Source of the DNA: Bradyrhizobium sp. JYMT SZCCT0428
GTDB taxonomy: Bacteria; Pseudomonadota; Alphaproteobacteria; Rhizobiales; Xanthobacteraceae
Reading direction: 5' to 3'
DNA length: 64,000 nt
Assembly (NCBI RefSeq): GCF_018131075.1
Contig: NZ_JAFCLS010000038.1
Span: forward strand, 19,288-83,287
A program made the translations under genes and the position numbers. Shown here in pieces: positions 54,918 to 63,639 of this stretch (position 1 is the first letter of the stretch; every line of letters begins with the position of its first letter). The notes below the pieces were generated by a model that was not told the DNA's origin, did no database searches, and was given only the letters and a program-made list of their open reading frames with translations.

Positions 54918-55310
54918 TCACCATTGTTCTGAAGGCCAAGTCTCCAAGAGCGGTGCTCGATATGCAATCCGAGGTCCGGCTGCTCGCCGGGCGACTTTCC
55001 GCTTAGAACGCACATTGCGTTTCGAGGCAGGCTGGACCGTAACCAATTCGGCAAAAGAGTTGTGAGCATTTGGGGAAGAACGTGGAGGCTCTGCTATAGC
55101 GACGGCGGGCTGGGGCACGATCGTTGGCAGGCTGGTGTCATACACGACCTTTTCGGGCCACTTATGACTGGACGTTATCCTTATAATCGACTTGTCAATC
55201 CGACCTTCCCGTCCAAATGACGATGTACGAGGAGGAAGATAGAGGTCTGCAATAAAAAGAAGCGCTATCAATGCGCTTCCGACTCCGAGCAAATAGCGTC
55301 CAAATGGCAC
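54918..55310 (-). CDS. Hypothetical single-pass membrane protein
   Basis: 130 residues. One N-terminal hydrophobic helix (MPFGRYLLGVGSALIALLFIADLYLPP) is followed by an extracytoplasmic tail rich in Pro, Ser and basic residues (VQPASKRNVRSKRKVARRAAGPR). No domain is recognised. Part of the leftward envelope cluster 53.3-56.4 kb. Confidence 0.65.
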   Translation of the reverse strand: MPFGRYLLGVGSALIALLFIADLYLPPRTSSFGREGRIDKSIIRITSSHKWPEKVVYDTSLPTIVPQPAVAIAEPPRSSPNAHNSFAELVTVQPASKRNVRSKRKVARRAAGPRIAYRAPLLETWPSEQW

Positions 55311-55403
55311 TTCCGATTACCAGTCAAGAAAAGAGCAATGGAGAGGTCGTTTTTATAAGATACCATTGCTCGATTGGTTCCGAGGCCGCCATCTCTTCGA
55401 AGC

Positions 55404-56416
55404 TTAGCGGCCAGATGCTGATGCCAACCGGACAACTGGCTTTTTGGTGGATTGGGACTTATGGCGAGAGGCCAAATGAACTACTTTCAATTTTCTCGAC
55501 TTGGCTTCTGCCATATGAGACGGCGTGGGACGCCTCGCAGTTAATCTTGAAGCGGCTCGGGCTGCGCTTAGTCTCGCTTCCACCTCATCTGCATCAGCCT
55601 TCCGCAGCATCTCGCTAACGGAAGAGGTGAGTTTGACGGGGATTTCAGCAACCTGGTCGCGCTTAGACTTCGATAGCCCACCGACTCCACCACATGGCGC
55701 TAGTCGTGGCAGGTCTGTTGGTACAGAGACTATCTTTGACTCTGTTATCCAATCTTCTGCTTTGTTGCCTGTGATAATTTTCACGTAAGCACGTGTTTCC
55801 TGAGGCAGCGGCCCACGGCGTGACAGCCATTTCTCGATTCTACCGCCTCCCGCATTGTAAGCCGCCGCAGCGAGCCCAAGATTTCCAAACCGAATATGAA
55901 GCTTACGAAGGAATCTTGCCGACGCCGGAATGGCCTGGAGGGGTCCAAAGGATCGCTTAGCCCCTCTTCGGCAGCCGTCTGGGGCATGAACTGTGCTATG
56001 CCTCTCGCTCCTGCAGAACTCACTACTTCAGAGCGAAATCTACTCTCCTGCCACAGAAGGCGTGCGAAAAAGCTAACGGGAATCCCGCTTTCCTCTGCTG
56101 CATCTTTTATCGCTTCACACAGTCGGCTTGTCGGGGATGTAGCTTCATCTCGAGACGAGACGCTGTTGAAGCGGTCATAGTCGCTTGGGTCGACGATGGG
56201 TACAGCATAATGCTTCGAAGCAGGGTCCGGAAACGTAGAGCTAATAGGAGCGCCTACATGTTCCGTGACCTCCTTTGGATGTGCTTCTGGAATGTTGGAA
56301 GCTCCGACAAGCGAACCTGCCCACATCTGGGCGTCGGAACTTTCTTGACCAAAATCCACGATAAAAACGAAGGCAGCAGACAAGGCGGCGGCGAAATAGC
56401 GTCGCATTAAATCCAT
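55404..56416 (-). pseudogene. Lytic transglycosylase, frameshifted
   Basis: The N-terminal part from 56416 has a signal/anchor (MRRYFAAALSAAFVFIVDFGQ) and the SLT domain with its Glu in LLWQESRFRSEV and GARGIAQFMPQTA. After LDPSRPF the frame goes wrong. One base further, the neighbouring frame continues the family exactly (QAIPASARFLRKLHIRFGNLGLAAAAYNAGGGR) and runs to 55404. The break sits in a run of four G at 55940-55943 where five would restore the frame. The frames are joined at 55781-55784 by a GTGA overlap that is accidental. Could be real decay or a base-calling error. Confidence 0.85.
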
Positions 56417-56818
56417 CCGTTGGGAGATGGCGCTCGCATAGGGGCTAGATGTGGAGATTTGTGGGGCGAACTGCGGCAATGCAGTGAATAGGAAATCATT
56501 TTGACGATTTCCCATCTCGCGGCTCTCGTGCTCGGAACCGATCGAACCGGGAAAACGTGGCAATCTGGGCCTTTGGCTAGGCTTCAGAAGGCAGTCTGGA
56601 CAAATGTTATGCCTTCCCAGGGCGGCGGCAGAATCGCCTCGCCAACCCGGGAACAATCGGTAATGCAAGGTATTTTAGACGGACGGTGTTGAATGCTTTG
56701 CGCTACTAGCAAAGCTCGGCTTCGCATGAGCTGTCAGAATTTGCGAGCTCCTGAACTTGTTTGGATTAGGAAGTTCAGATGGAGGGCTGCCATCGTTACC
56801 GATGTACGGGGGCCGACA

Positions 56819-57004
56819 ATGACCCGGAAGCGAGCGCTTGTAATGATGGCCAGTTTGGTTATTGCGATATTGTGTGGATTCTTCGGCTTGAATGAAAAGT
56901 TTCGGATGGAGGCCAAGAACGGCCCCGCATCAACAATTGGCAGATCCGGAGACTTCAAGTCACCGGGTGGAACTCCCGAAGCAAGCGAGCGGCGCCGCAT
57001 ATAA
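56819..57004 (+). CDS. Small membrane protein, hypothetical
   Basis: 61 residues from an ATG after a G-rich stretch. One hydrophobic helix (ALVMMASLVIAILCGFFGL) is followed by a polar tail (GPASTIGRSGDFKSPGGTP). No family recognised. The remainder of 56417-57047 carries no convincing gene. Confidence 0.45.
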   Translation: MTRKRALVMMASLVIAILCGFFGLNEKFRMEAKNGPASTIGRSGDFKSPGGTPEASERRRI

Positions 57005-57047
57005 AATGCGTTGGAGACCGAGTACCCGCCAAGAAGGTTATTTCATA

Positions 57048-57494
57048 TCAGTCCTCGTGCGTAGTCGTATGTGACGTGGCCATGGTGAGAAGATGGACGG
57101 CTGCGGTCCCCAATTGCTGCATTTCCTTATCCTCCACATAGACCCCAGTCGCACGCTGGTAAGCAATAGCCACCGTGGCGCAGGCATCAGTGACGAAGTT
57201 ATCAACACGTTCGTCTTGGTGTAACCGGCCCGCGCGATCCAGAACCAATTGAATCGCCGCTCGTGACGTATTCTCCGCAATGCGAGCATCATCTATGTCA
57301 GTTCGGGATAGACTTTCGCCCTGGTGGCAATTTTTGCTTACGTCTTCGACCGCACGATAAAATTGATGCTTTCGTGCTTCATCTGCTTCCAGATAGCTTT
57401 TCAGAAAACGCCGGGCCCGCTCCTCAAGGTGCTTGCGGTCCAATCTTACCTTCTTACGCCGCTCACGGGCTTCCGAGTTGAACCAACCAAACAT
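57048..57494 (-). CDS. Hypothetical protein, paralogue of 52116-52589
   Basis: 148 residues from the ATG with GGAGAG upstream; a longer frame from 57554 is less likely because MFGWFN aligns with the paralogue's MFSWFK start. Shared blocks: RKHLEERARRFLKSYLEAD and ATVAIAYQRATGVYVEDKEM plus LGTAAVHLLTMATS. Charged, helical; no known domain. Confidence 0.72.
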   Translation of the reverse strand: MFGWFNSEARERRKKVRLDRKHLEERARRFLKSYLEADEARKHQFYRAVEDVSKNCHQGESLSRTDIDDARIAENTSRAAIQLVLDRAGRLHQDERVDNFVTDACATVAIAYQRATGVYVEDKEMQQLGTAAVHLLTMATSHTTTHED

Positions 57495-57744
57495 CGAACG
57501 CTCTCCGCGAATCCCCTCGTCACGATAAGCTCTTGCCTGGATAATCTCTACCATGAGTTTGCGGCTTCAAGGACTTCGCCGAGACGAACTATGAAGCTCC
57601 GTGAGTTATAGACCGCGGCAGTCTTTTTACCTCCGACGGGACATCGAGCAACTTTGCGGTTCGGATGGGAGCCGAAGTTTTCGACCAGGCTGCGGCTGGG
57701 ACAGGGCTCCAAGGTCAAGGCGGCGAACCGGCTGTGCCTCCCGA

Positions 57745-57927
57745 TTATGAGGGCACACTACTCACATCGATCTCGACACGTGCATCTATCCGTTCTGAAC
57801 GATTGCATTCGCAGCGCATGCCGGCGCCGCATTGACAACCCCTTCCTTCATCTGTCCATGCCAAATGCGGATGGTTTTCGCACACCCAACCCAAACCAAA
57901 GCAGATAGGACAGTTACGGTTTATCAT
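57745..57927 (-). CDS. Small Cys-rich protein, probable zinc-binding
   Basis: 60 residues starting MINRNCPICFGLGWVCENHP. Cysteines in CPICFGLGWVC, CQCGAGMRCEC and conserved His suggest one metal site. Its start overlaps the DNA ligase stop by 14 bases. Similar small proteins are common in Bradyrhizobium, from memory. Function unknown. Confidence 0.7.
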   Translation of the reverse strand: MINRNCPICFGLGWVCENHPHLAWTDEGRGCQCGAGMRCECNRSERIDARVEIDVSSVPS

Positions 57928-58816
57928 TTCGGGAAAGTCCTTTGAACGAACCCTGCCTCAGCAGGCCCTCCGACGTGATGTCTCGATACTCAACGTCGGC
58001 AGAGAATGTCGGTTCGACCCAGGTTGCCTTGGGGTTCTTGAACGACTTCGTTAGTTTCGATTTCGGGCTGACGACTGTATCGAGCTGCTTTCGGATTTGG
58101 CTGGATACGGTTCGGGACCATCCCGTCCCTACTTTTCCCATGTAGACCAGTTCTTTGCCTTCTTGCCTGCCAAGGTATAGAGCCGCAACACCCGTAGGGT
58201 CCTTGACGAAACCCACTACGGGAAACTTCCCCTTCTGCACTGTCTTGATTTTCAACCAGGCTTCTGTCCGTTCCGATCGGTAAGGCGCTTGGGCGTTCTT
58301 GGAGACAATCCCTTCCCAACCTAGTTTGGCGGCATGATCGAACATCTCTTGACCGTCTCCTGTCAGATGTTCGCTATAAAGAACCGGCATATCGACATCG
58401 TTCTCGCCGAGAAGATCCGCCAGCATTCCTTTGCGTTCGATCTGTGGAACCTTGCGAAGGTCACCATCACGCCAGAGAAGATCGAAGGCGTAAAAGACCA
58501 GCCGATCCTGCCCTCCGGCTGCTAACTCAGCTTGGAGTTCGGAAAAGTTAGTTCTGCCTTCATGGATGACCACCACCTCGCCGTCGATGATGGCTTGGCC
58601 GGGAATGTCGAAGGCACCAGCGATGAGAGAGAAGCGCTTGGTCCAATCCAGCCCGTTGCGGGTGTAGACTTTCTTTCTGCCGCTGTTGATATGAAGTTGA
58701 ACTCGGTATCCATCGTATTTGATTTCGTGAATCCAATGTTCTCCCTTGGGCGCTTTAGCCTTCAAGGTCGCAAGCTGGGGCTTAATGAACCCCGGCATCT
58801 CAATACGCTTTGACAC
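57914..58816 (-). CDS. ATP-dependent DNA ligase (LigD ligase-domain type)
   Basis: 300 residues, ligase domain only. Motif I with the adenylated Lys is EIKYDGYRVQ (about 31-40), motif III IDGEVVVI, motif IV WEGIVSKN, motif V AWLKIKTVQ, followed by an OB-fold (VVGFVKDPTGVAALYLGRQEG). In NHEJ the LigD ligase usually is fused to polymerase and phosphoesterase domains; here it is stand-alone and no ku gene is adjacent. Nick sealing is expected. AT-richer than the core. Confidence 0.9.
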   Translation of the reverse strand: MSKRIEMPGFIKPQLATLKAKAPKGEHWIHEIKYDGYRVQLHINSGRKKVYTRNGLDWTKRFSLIAGAFDIPGQAIIDGEVVVIHEGRTNFSELQAELAAGGQDRLVFYAFDLLWRDGDLRKVPQIERKGMLADLLGENDVDMPVLYSEHLTGDGQEMFDHAAKLGWEGIVSKNAQAPYRSERTEAWLKIKTVQKGKFPVVGFVKDPTGVAALYLGRQEGKELVYMGKVGTGWSRTVSSQIRKQLDTVVSPKSKLTKSFKNPKATWVEPTFSADVEYRDITSEGLLRQGSFKGLSRNDKP

Positions 58817-58895
58817 AAACGCTACTCACGCAAAGCCCGCCGAAGCTGAGCAACGGCGGGCAGTTTACTCATACTTCTCCCACGAGTCCCAACGC

Positions 58896-59282
58896 TCAAG
58901 GGACGTCGCCGTTCCTCCGACTGCCGCCGATGCGTTGCGGTTTATCCAGGAAGTAAGACCGGTTGCCCGTGGCTGCTTCTGCGTATTGGTCAATCGCCAC
59001 GATGATCGCTTGGACGTGCTGGTAACACCAGCCTTGCCGAGTGGCGAGACGGCGGGTCTCTGACAGTGACTTCATCCAAGGCGGATTATCCTCCTTTTCG
59101 TCGTACCACTTCAGGTGTTCGGACGGCATTTCTTCTCCGCAACATTCCAGCTCCGCCCGCTTCCGCAACAGCAACAGCTGCGCAGCGGCATCATCAAGGC
59201 TTGCGTGCTTGAGCTGGCGAACCGTCGAACCCAGTTCGAGAAGTTCGCCACGAAGCTTCAGTATCTCCATTTCATCGGACAC
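58896..59282 (-). CDS. Hypothetical protein
   Basis: 128 residues from a GTG with AGGAA upstream. An N-terminal coiled-coil-like part (EMEILKLRGELLELGSTVRQLKHA) leads into a cysteine/histidine-containing middle and GWCYQHVQAIIVAIDQYAEAATGN. Sits just upstream of the ligase on the same strand. No family recognised. Confidence 0.62.
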   Translation of the reverse strand: MSDEMEILKLRGELLELGSTVRQLKHASLDDAAAQLLLLRKRAELECCGEEMPSEHLKWYDEKEDNPPWMKSLSETRRLATRQGWCYQHVQAIIVAIDQYAEAATGNRSYFLDKPQRIGGSRRNGDVP

Positions 59283-59297
59283 GTTTTTCCTGGAGCG

Positions 59298-59576
59298 CTA
59301 GCTGACGCTTCGCCGACGGGCAGCTACTGGTCTTGGAGATGCTATAGGGCGACGGGGTATGAAGATGCTATTGACCAAGATGGGCTCCCGGTCGCCCAGC
59401 CGAGCCCGCTCATCGACGAGCAAGCTCATGGCAGCACGCATCACCATGATTTCTCCGGCGATCTCGGAGCATTCCTCATCCCGGTTTATCTGATCATGCA
59501 TAATGGCTTCCGCTTGAAGCATGCTCACCCTTAAGGCTCTGATTTTCTTTCGAATTTCTAGAATGCGGTTGTCCAT
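59298..59576 (-). CDS. Hypothetical coiled-coil protein
   Basis: 92 residues (MDNRILEIRKKIRALRVSML ... EIAGEIMVMRAAMSLLVDERARLGDR), mostly helical with heptad-like spacing. It ends 15 bases before the next leftward gene, so the three genes to the ligase are likely one operon. Function unknown. Confidence 0.62.
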   Translation of the reverse strand: MDNRILEIRKKIRALRVSMLQAEAIMHDQINRDEECSEIAGEIMVMRAAMSLLVDERARLGDREPILVNSIFIPRRPIASPRPVAARRRSVS

Positions 59577-59638
59577 AGCTTCACCTCGCCAACTGAAGAG
59601 CTAACGTGAACAAAGAAAGAACAAACTTCAAGTGAAGA

Positions 59639-59845
59639 ATGCGGACAATCGCAAAATGTTTGGGAAGTTCCATGGCCCGCCTACCACACCAGATCGATGC
59701 TCCGATGAGCCCACGCCAGCTGGCTACTTTGCGCACCCTCAGTGCCGAGGCCTACCAGCCCAAGCTATTTCAGCCGAACTTAACGTCAAAGGAAGCCGAG
59801 CGACGGATTGCGGCCCTGAAGGCGGAGATCGAGCTGGCCAATTAG
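59639..59845 (+). CDS. DUF3072-like small protein
   Basis: 68 residues. The C-terminal part (MSPRQLATLRTLSAEAYQPK, then NLTSKEAERRIAALKAEIELAN) fits the DUF3072 helix pair. The exact start is uncertain; an internal ATG at about 59705 gives the bare domain. No function known. Confidence 0.65.
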   Translation: MRTIAKCLGSSMARLPHQIDAPMSPRQLATLRTLSAEAYQPKLFQPNLTSKEAERRIAALKAEIELAN

Positions 59846-60122
59846 TTCTGAAGTTCAGAGAGCCGGGTTTGGACCCTCGGATCTGATGCGTATGTCCATG
59901 AAGATGCGCTAGCGGCAAGGATCTAAGCGACCGCCTGGATGAGGTGTCGGACGGGAACGCTAATAGAAGCAGGCAGGCCTCGGCTAAGTACTTCTACTCA
60001 CCACCACGTTCAATCACTAAGAGATCGAATGCCTAGGCAGCCTTCCCGACATTGCTCGTCGAGCTCGATTGACGGCCCCTCCACTGGCGTTAAGCTGCCG
60101 TAGAACAGCGGAGGGGAATACC

Positions 60123-61226
60123 ATGAGGATGGGACGCCGTGAATTCTTGAGAACGTCGGCCGCACTGGCAGCGGCTTCCGCAGCGAATAGCTTCTCATGC
60201 TTTGAAATTGCCAGCGCTGCGCCAATTGAAGTGCCGACGGTAGACAAGCTCGCAATACGTGTCTTGGTAGACTCCAGTTACGATCTTTTCTTTCGTCCTG
60301 CGGAGACGAATGGAGTAAAGGTCTCTCCGCCACCACGTTTGTCCGATTACCGTCGTTCCTTGCATAATGAGTGGGGATTATCGCTCTGGCTTGAGTCGGA
60401 ACGTGGATCCGAAAAGCGCACAGTAATGCTGGACTATGGATATACTCCAGCGGTGCTCCTCAACAACATGGACTTGGTTGGCGTCGATCCTTCGAAAATT
60501 GATGCGCTAGTCGTAAGCCACGGTCACTACGATCATTTCGGTGGACTGCTTGCTTTGTTAGATAAGCATCGCAATGTAATGCCATCCGAGCTGAAGCTCT
60601 ACGCTGGTGGGGAGGACAACTTTTGCCACCGCCTTAGCGGCAATGCTCAACAGGGCTTTGGCGATTTTGGTCGTCTCGATCGTGGTGAACTCGCATCGAA
60701 GAAGGTCACAACTGTACTGGCTGAAAGCCCGACCCTTATTGCCGGTCACGCCTTCACTACAGGCAAGATCAAACGAACGTCGATAGAACGAGTACTGCCA
60801 AATTCATCGGTCGACTATACGAAGGAAACTGCTGGTTGCGATTACGGCCATTATACAGCAGCCGAACTGCAGGGAAAAATCGTGCCAGACGAGCATGTTC
60901 ATGAGCATGCCACGTGCTTCAACGTGAAAGATAAGGGGCTCGTGGTCATTTCCTCCTGCGGCCATGTCGGCATCGTCAATTCCGTGCGTCAGGCCCAAGA
61001 GGTATCAGGTGTCACTAAGGTCCATGCGATAGTTGGCGGCTTCCACCTTGGCCCCGCACCGAAGGATTACCTGACCCAGGTGGTTGGTGAAATCAAGAAG
61101 CTGGAGCCCGATGTACTTCTCCCGATGCATTGCAGTGGGCTTAATTTCGTTGCAGAGGCCCGAGTGCAAATGCCCAACAACGTACTGGTCACAACGACTG
61201 GCAGCCGCATAACGTTCGGCGTGTGA
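60123..61226 (+). CDS. TAT-exported MBL-fold metallohydrolase
   Basis: 367 residues; the ATG follows a strong GGAGGGG site. Twin-arginine signal (GRREFLRTSAALAAASAANSF). The metallo-beta-lactamase fold has SHGHYDHFGGLLALLDKH for metal binding, and further ligands in HEHATCFNVKD, SSCGHVGIVNSV and LLPMHCSGLNF, the arrangement of 7,8-dihydropterin-6-methyl-4-(beta-D-ribofuranosyl)aminobenzene-phosphate synthase-like MBL proteins. Periplasmic. Its stop overlaps the SCO gene start (GTGTGA), so they are translated together. Confidence 0.9.
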   Translation: MRMGRREFLRTSAALAAASAANSFSCFEIASAAPIEVPTVDKLAIRVLVDSSYDLFFRPAETNGVKVSPPPRLSDYRRSLHNEWGLSLWLESERGSEKRTVMLDYGYTPAVLLNNMDLVGVDPSKIDALVVSHGHYDHFGGLLALLDKHRNVMPSELKLYAGGEDNFCHRLSGNAQQGFGDFGRLDRGELASKKVTTVLAESPTLIAGHAFTTGKIKRTSIERVLPNSSVDYTKETAGCDYGHYTAAELQGKIVPDEHVHEHATCFNVKDKGLVVISSCGHVGIVNSVRQAQEVSGVTKVHAIVGGFHLGPAPKDYLTQVVGEIKKLEPDVLLPMHCSGLNFVAEARVQMPNNVLVTTTGSRITFGV

Positions 61227-61822
61227 GACCCTTCGCTTTTGCATTGATGCTTTTCTTGGCGTTACCGCTTCCTGCGGTAGGCGCCCAACAACGCTCCGCT
61301 GCCGAAATCATGGATCTTCTTATGTGGGGCCGCGAGCCTGTGGGCGGTCCCTTCAGCCTAATCGATCATACCGGCAGGCGCCGAACCGATGGGGATTTCC
61401 GAGGCAAACTATTGTTGATCTATTTTGGCTTCACGTACTGCCCAGACATTTGCCCTACGGATTTGCAAAATATCGGGCTTGCCCTCGACCAGTTAGGTCG
61501 AGCAGCGGATAAGGTCCAGCCGCTGTTCATTACGGTCGATCCTGAACGAGATACAGCTGAGCATCTTAAAGAGTACATGCCGCTGTTTCATCCCCGATTA
61601 ATTGGACTAACAGGTGGCACGTCGGCAATCCGAGCGGCCGCCGACGTCTACAAGGTCTATTACGAGAAGGTGTCTACTAAAGGCGATGATTATACTGTCG
61701 ATCACACGGCTTTCATCTACCTGATGGGGGTCGATGGGAGTTACGTAGGTTTCTTTCCGCCCGGCACGTCACCTGAACGCATCGCTGAAACACTGCGTAA
61801 GCAATTAGAACAACATCCTTAG
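61223..61822 (+). CDS. SCO1/SenC-family copper/thioredoxin-like protein
   Basis: 199 residues from a GTG overlapping the previous stop. Signal MRPFAFALMLFLALPLPAVGAQ. Thioredoxin fold with the CxxxC copper site in FGFTYCPDICPTDL and the distal His in YTVDHTAFIYLM. SCO proteins deliver copper to cytochrome oxidase CuA or act in periplasmic redox; here the partner is an exported MBL protein. Confidence 0.93.
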   Translation: MRPFAFALMLFLALPLPAVGAQQRSAAEIMDLLMWGREPVGGPFSLIDHTGRRRTDGDFRGKLLLIYFGFTYCPDICPTDLQNIGLALDQLGRAADKVQPLFITVDPERDTAEHLKEYMPLFHPRLIGLTGGTSAIRAAADVYKVYYEKVSTKGDDYTVDHTAFIYLMGVDGSYVGFFPPGTSPERIAETLRKQLEQHP

Positions 61823-61854
61823 ACCCGCTCCGCTTAACATACAACGGAGCAGAC

Positions 61855-61977
61855 ATGGTCGGGTTTGAGGAGAATGGCACTCCCGTGGTGGAGATAACGC
61901 TTCGCTCAACAAGGTCCATGAAGAGGGGCCATGTCGTCCGCAAGGTTCGCCAGTGTTTCGACAAAGAGGAAGGTTAG
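61855..61977 (+). CDS. Very small basic protein (40 aa)
   Basis: MVGFEENGTPVVEITLRSTR continues to FDKEEG with an ATG and a GGAG site seven bases before it. Short but with a proper start and stop 32 bases downstream of SCO. No homology recognised. Confidence 0.45.
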   Translation: MVGFEENGTPVVEITLRSTRSMKRGHVVRKVRQCFDKEEG

Positions 61978-61982
61978 AAATT

Positions 61983-62030
61983 ATGATCACTGAGATTGCA
62001 CAAATCGAAATTAAGCAGGGCACCGATTAG
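61983..62030 (+). pseudogene. Remnant of an antibiotic-biosynthesis-monooxygenase-type gene
   Basis: The 15 residues MITEIAQIEIKQGTD look like the very start of an ABM-domain protein, then a TAG follows and no continuation in any frame is seen. The match is short, so this is weak. The region to 62154 has no other gene. Confidence 0.35.
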
Positions 62031-62154
62031 TGAATTGCCAGCGCCATGCACCCACATCGTGGTGCTCTTCTTGAATCAATACCTCAAACAACTCCATTTC
62101 GCTTGGTGAACAAATTCTATTACGAAGGATTAGCCTCGACAGCTGGAGGCGAGA

Positions 62155-62499
62155 ATGTCGAACTTCGTGGCTTTAATCGTGGAGGATGATGCCTTCCATC
62201 GAGAGTTACTCGCCGATCTTTTTAGGGATCATGGGCTTGAAGTGGTTGAATGCAGCACTGCCGAAGCCGCTGAACTCGTTTTAGTAACGACAGGTACCGA
62301 GCTCATCGCGTTGGTGACAGACGTGAAACTAGCTGGTGATATGTCCGGCGTTCAGCTGGCCGAGTATGCTAAACGCAAATTCCCTCGCCTCAACGTGGTG
62401 CTGATTTCCGGGAATGATCCGCCCTACATTCCACTCGGTACACGGTTCTTGCTTAAGCCATACCCTACCCAGGATTTATTAGAAGCGGCACTCGGCTGA
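62155..62499 (+). CDS. Single-domain response regulator
   Basis: 114 residues, receiver only. Acidic pair in LIVEDDAFHRELL, phospho-Asp in LVTDVKLAGDMSG, Lys in FLLKPYPTQDL. Ribosome site GGAGG stands before the ATG. No histidine kinase is adjacent. Acts probably as a phosphate relay or protein switch. Confidence 0.9.
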   Translation: MSNFVALIVEDDAFHRELLADLFRDHGLEVVECSTAEAAELVLVTTGTELIALVTDVKLAGDMSGVQLAEYAKRKFPRLNVVLISGNDPPYIPLGTRFLLKPYPTQDLLEAALG

Positions 62500-62625
62500 A
62501 AGCCGAGCGCCTTCAAAGCATCGAGAGCGAACTCTCGACTAATGCCGACCGACTGGATTTGTTTCCAGGACCACCACGGCTCTTAAGTTATCAGGACCAC
62601 TGATTAGCCGATATCTTATCCGAAG

Positions 62626-62649
62626 AGGCCGCCTCAGCTGAGGCGGCCT
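62626..62649. terminator. Perfect palindrome, probable bidirectional terminator
   Basis: aggccgcctcagctgaggcggcct is a perfect 24-base palindrome between the response regulator (from the left) and the small leftward gene ending at 62650. No long T-run follows on either strand, so efficiency is uncertain. Confidence 0.55.
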
Positions 62650-62778
62650 TCAATACAGCGCCAGCACGACAGCGAGGCACATTATTAGTGTCGCTGTGCT
62701 CAGCGACACATAGACTAGGGCCTCTTCCTTGCGCTGGTCTAAATCGTCCATGAAGTGACTATGCCGGGGGCGCTGCAT
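62650..62778 (-). CDS. Small membrane protein (42 aa)
   Basis: From the ATG at 62778 (MQRPRHSHFMDDLDQRKEEA) to a C-terminal hydrophobic helix (ALVYVSLSTATLIMCLAVVLALY). An internal ATG at 62751 (MDDLDQ) is an alternative. A tail-anchored type small protein; no family recognised. Confidence 0.5.
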   Translation of the reverse strand: MQRPRHSHFMDDLDQRKEEALVYVSLSTATLIMCLAVVLALY

Positions 62779-62820
62779 TGTTCCGGCACTCGCCGATGCG
62801 AAATAGGCCACTAACGAAAA

Positions 62821-62842
62821 TGCCCGGCTCGAAGGCCGGGCA
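62821..62842 (-). terminator. Minus-strand rho-independent terminator
   Basis: Stem tgcccggc / gccgggca with a six-base loop, followed on the minus strand by tttt. It lies upstream of the 42-aa gene and would end a transcript coming from the right. Confidence 0.6.
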
Positions 62843-63026
62843 ATTCGAGGGGCGAAGAAATCAAAAAGCCGAGTACCATCCTGGATTGGCAACTCCCTGA
62901 GGCTATTTTCCCAGACCCATATTTGTCTGTCCGCCACCCGACTCTGTAATCAATATGTCGGGAACAAGTGGCACTGACTTTGCGTTGAGGTCGCATGTCT
63001 GGAGTGAGACGACCCAGACATATCAA

Positions 63027-63067
63027 AACGGCCTCAGCGCCCACCCCGATAGGGCGCTGAGGCCGTT
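63027..63067 (-). terminator. Strong 16-bp hairpin, probable terminator
   Basis: Arms aacggcctcagcgccc and gggcgctgaggccgtt with a nine-base loop. On the minus strand it is followed by ttttga. Unexplained transcript source: the next minus gene to the right ends at 63242. Confidence 0.6.
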
Positions 63068-63241
63068 GCTTTTGGAACTTCCCAACTCCAGAGTCTCCCG
63101 GCTTCATGCCCCCTGAAAGCCACCGGGAGAAAACCCCAAATGGATTGGCGGCTCTAAGGGTGTCTGCTGGGGACGTCTGCGAGGGATTAGGCCGCCCGTC
63201 GAACGCTTCATCGAATGAAAGAGGCCCCAACTGAGGCGGCC

Positions 63242-63424
63242 TTACTCCTTATTGTCGGCCCAGGTTTGCTGCCCGCACTTGCACTTGAACATACGGACGG
63301 TTCGGCCACTGAGGGAGTCCAGCATCGTCCGCACGAGGGCGGGCTTCTCCCCACAGGAGTCGCACAAGCGAACCGGATTGGGGTTGTAGCTGGAAAAGAC
63401 TTCGTTCTTGAACTCGGCGCTCAT
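63242..63424 (-). CDS. Small zinc-ribbon-like protein
   Basis: 60 residues: MSAEFKNEVFSSYNPNPVRL, then CDSCGEKPALVR and MFKCKCGQQTW provide CxxC and CxC pairs spaced like a zinc ribbon. Common in Bradyrhizobium from memory; no known function. Confidence 0.7.
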   Translation of the reverse strand: MSAEFKNEVFSSYNPNPVRLCDSCGEKPALVRTMLDSLSGRTVRMFKCKCGQQTWADNKE

Positions 63425-63574
63425 GCTTCGCTATCGGACGACCGCGCTAAGTTACAAAGTGGACATCGGTTCCTTCGGCGGGATACCCCGATGAGGTACC
63501 CCTAAAGGGTACATGAACATACCGTAGTCTTTCGGCGTACAGGTCGCGGCAGAAGTGTGCGGCGGCTGTTCATA

Positions 63575-63602
63575 AAGATGAACGAACGCATCCGTTCATC
63601 TT
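63575..63602. repeat. Perfect 10-bp inverted repeat
   Basis: aagatgaacg (63575-63584) and cgttcatctt (63593-63602) with an eight-base loop. It lies between the zinc-ribbon gene and the recombinase remnant; could be a terminator-like structure or recombination site arm. Nothing else is seen in 63425-63639. Confidence 0.5.
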
Positions 63603-63639
63603 CGTTAAATCCAAACTAGGCCAATGCGATTTTCAAAAT

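Noticed and set aside
55404..55784. Separate 126-aa gene with GTGA overlap
   Set aside because: Its start continues the lytic transglycosylase family sequence; it is the second half of the frameshifted gene.
62811..63230. 139-codon minus-strand open frame
   Set aside because: Contains two terminator-like hairpins and no recognisable domain.
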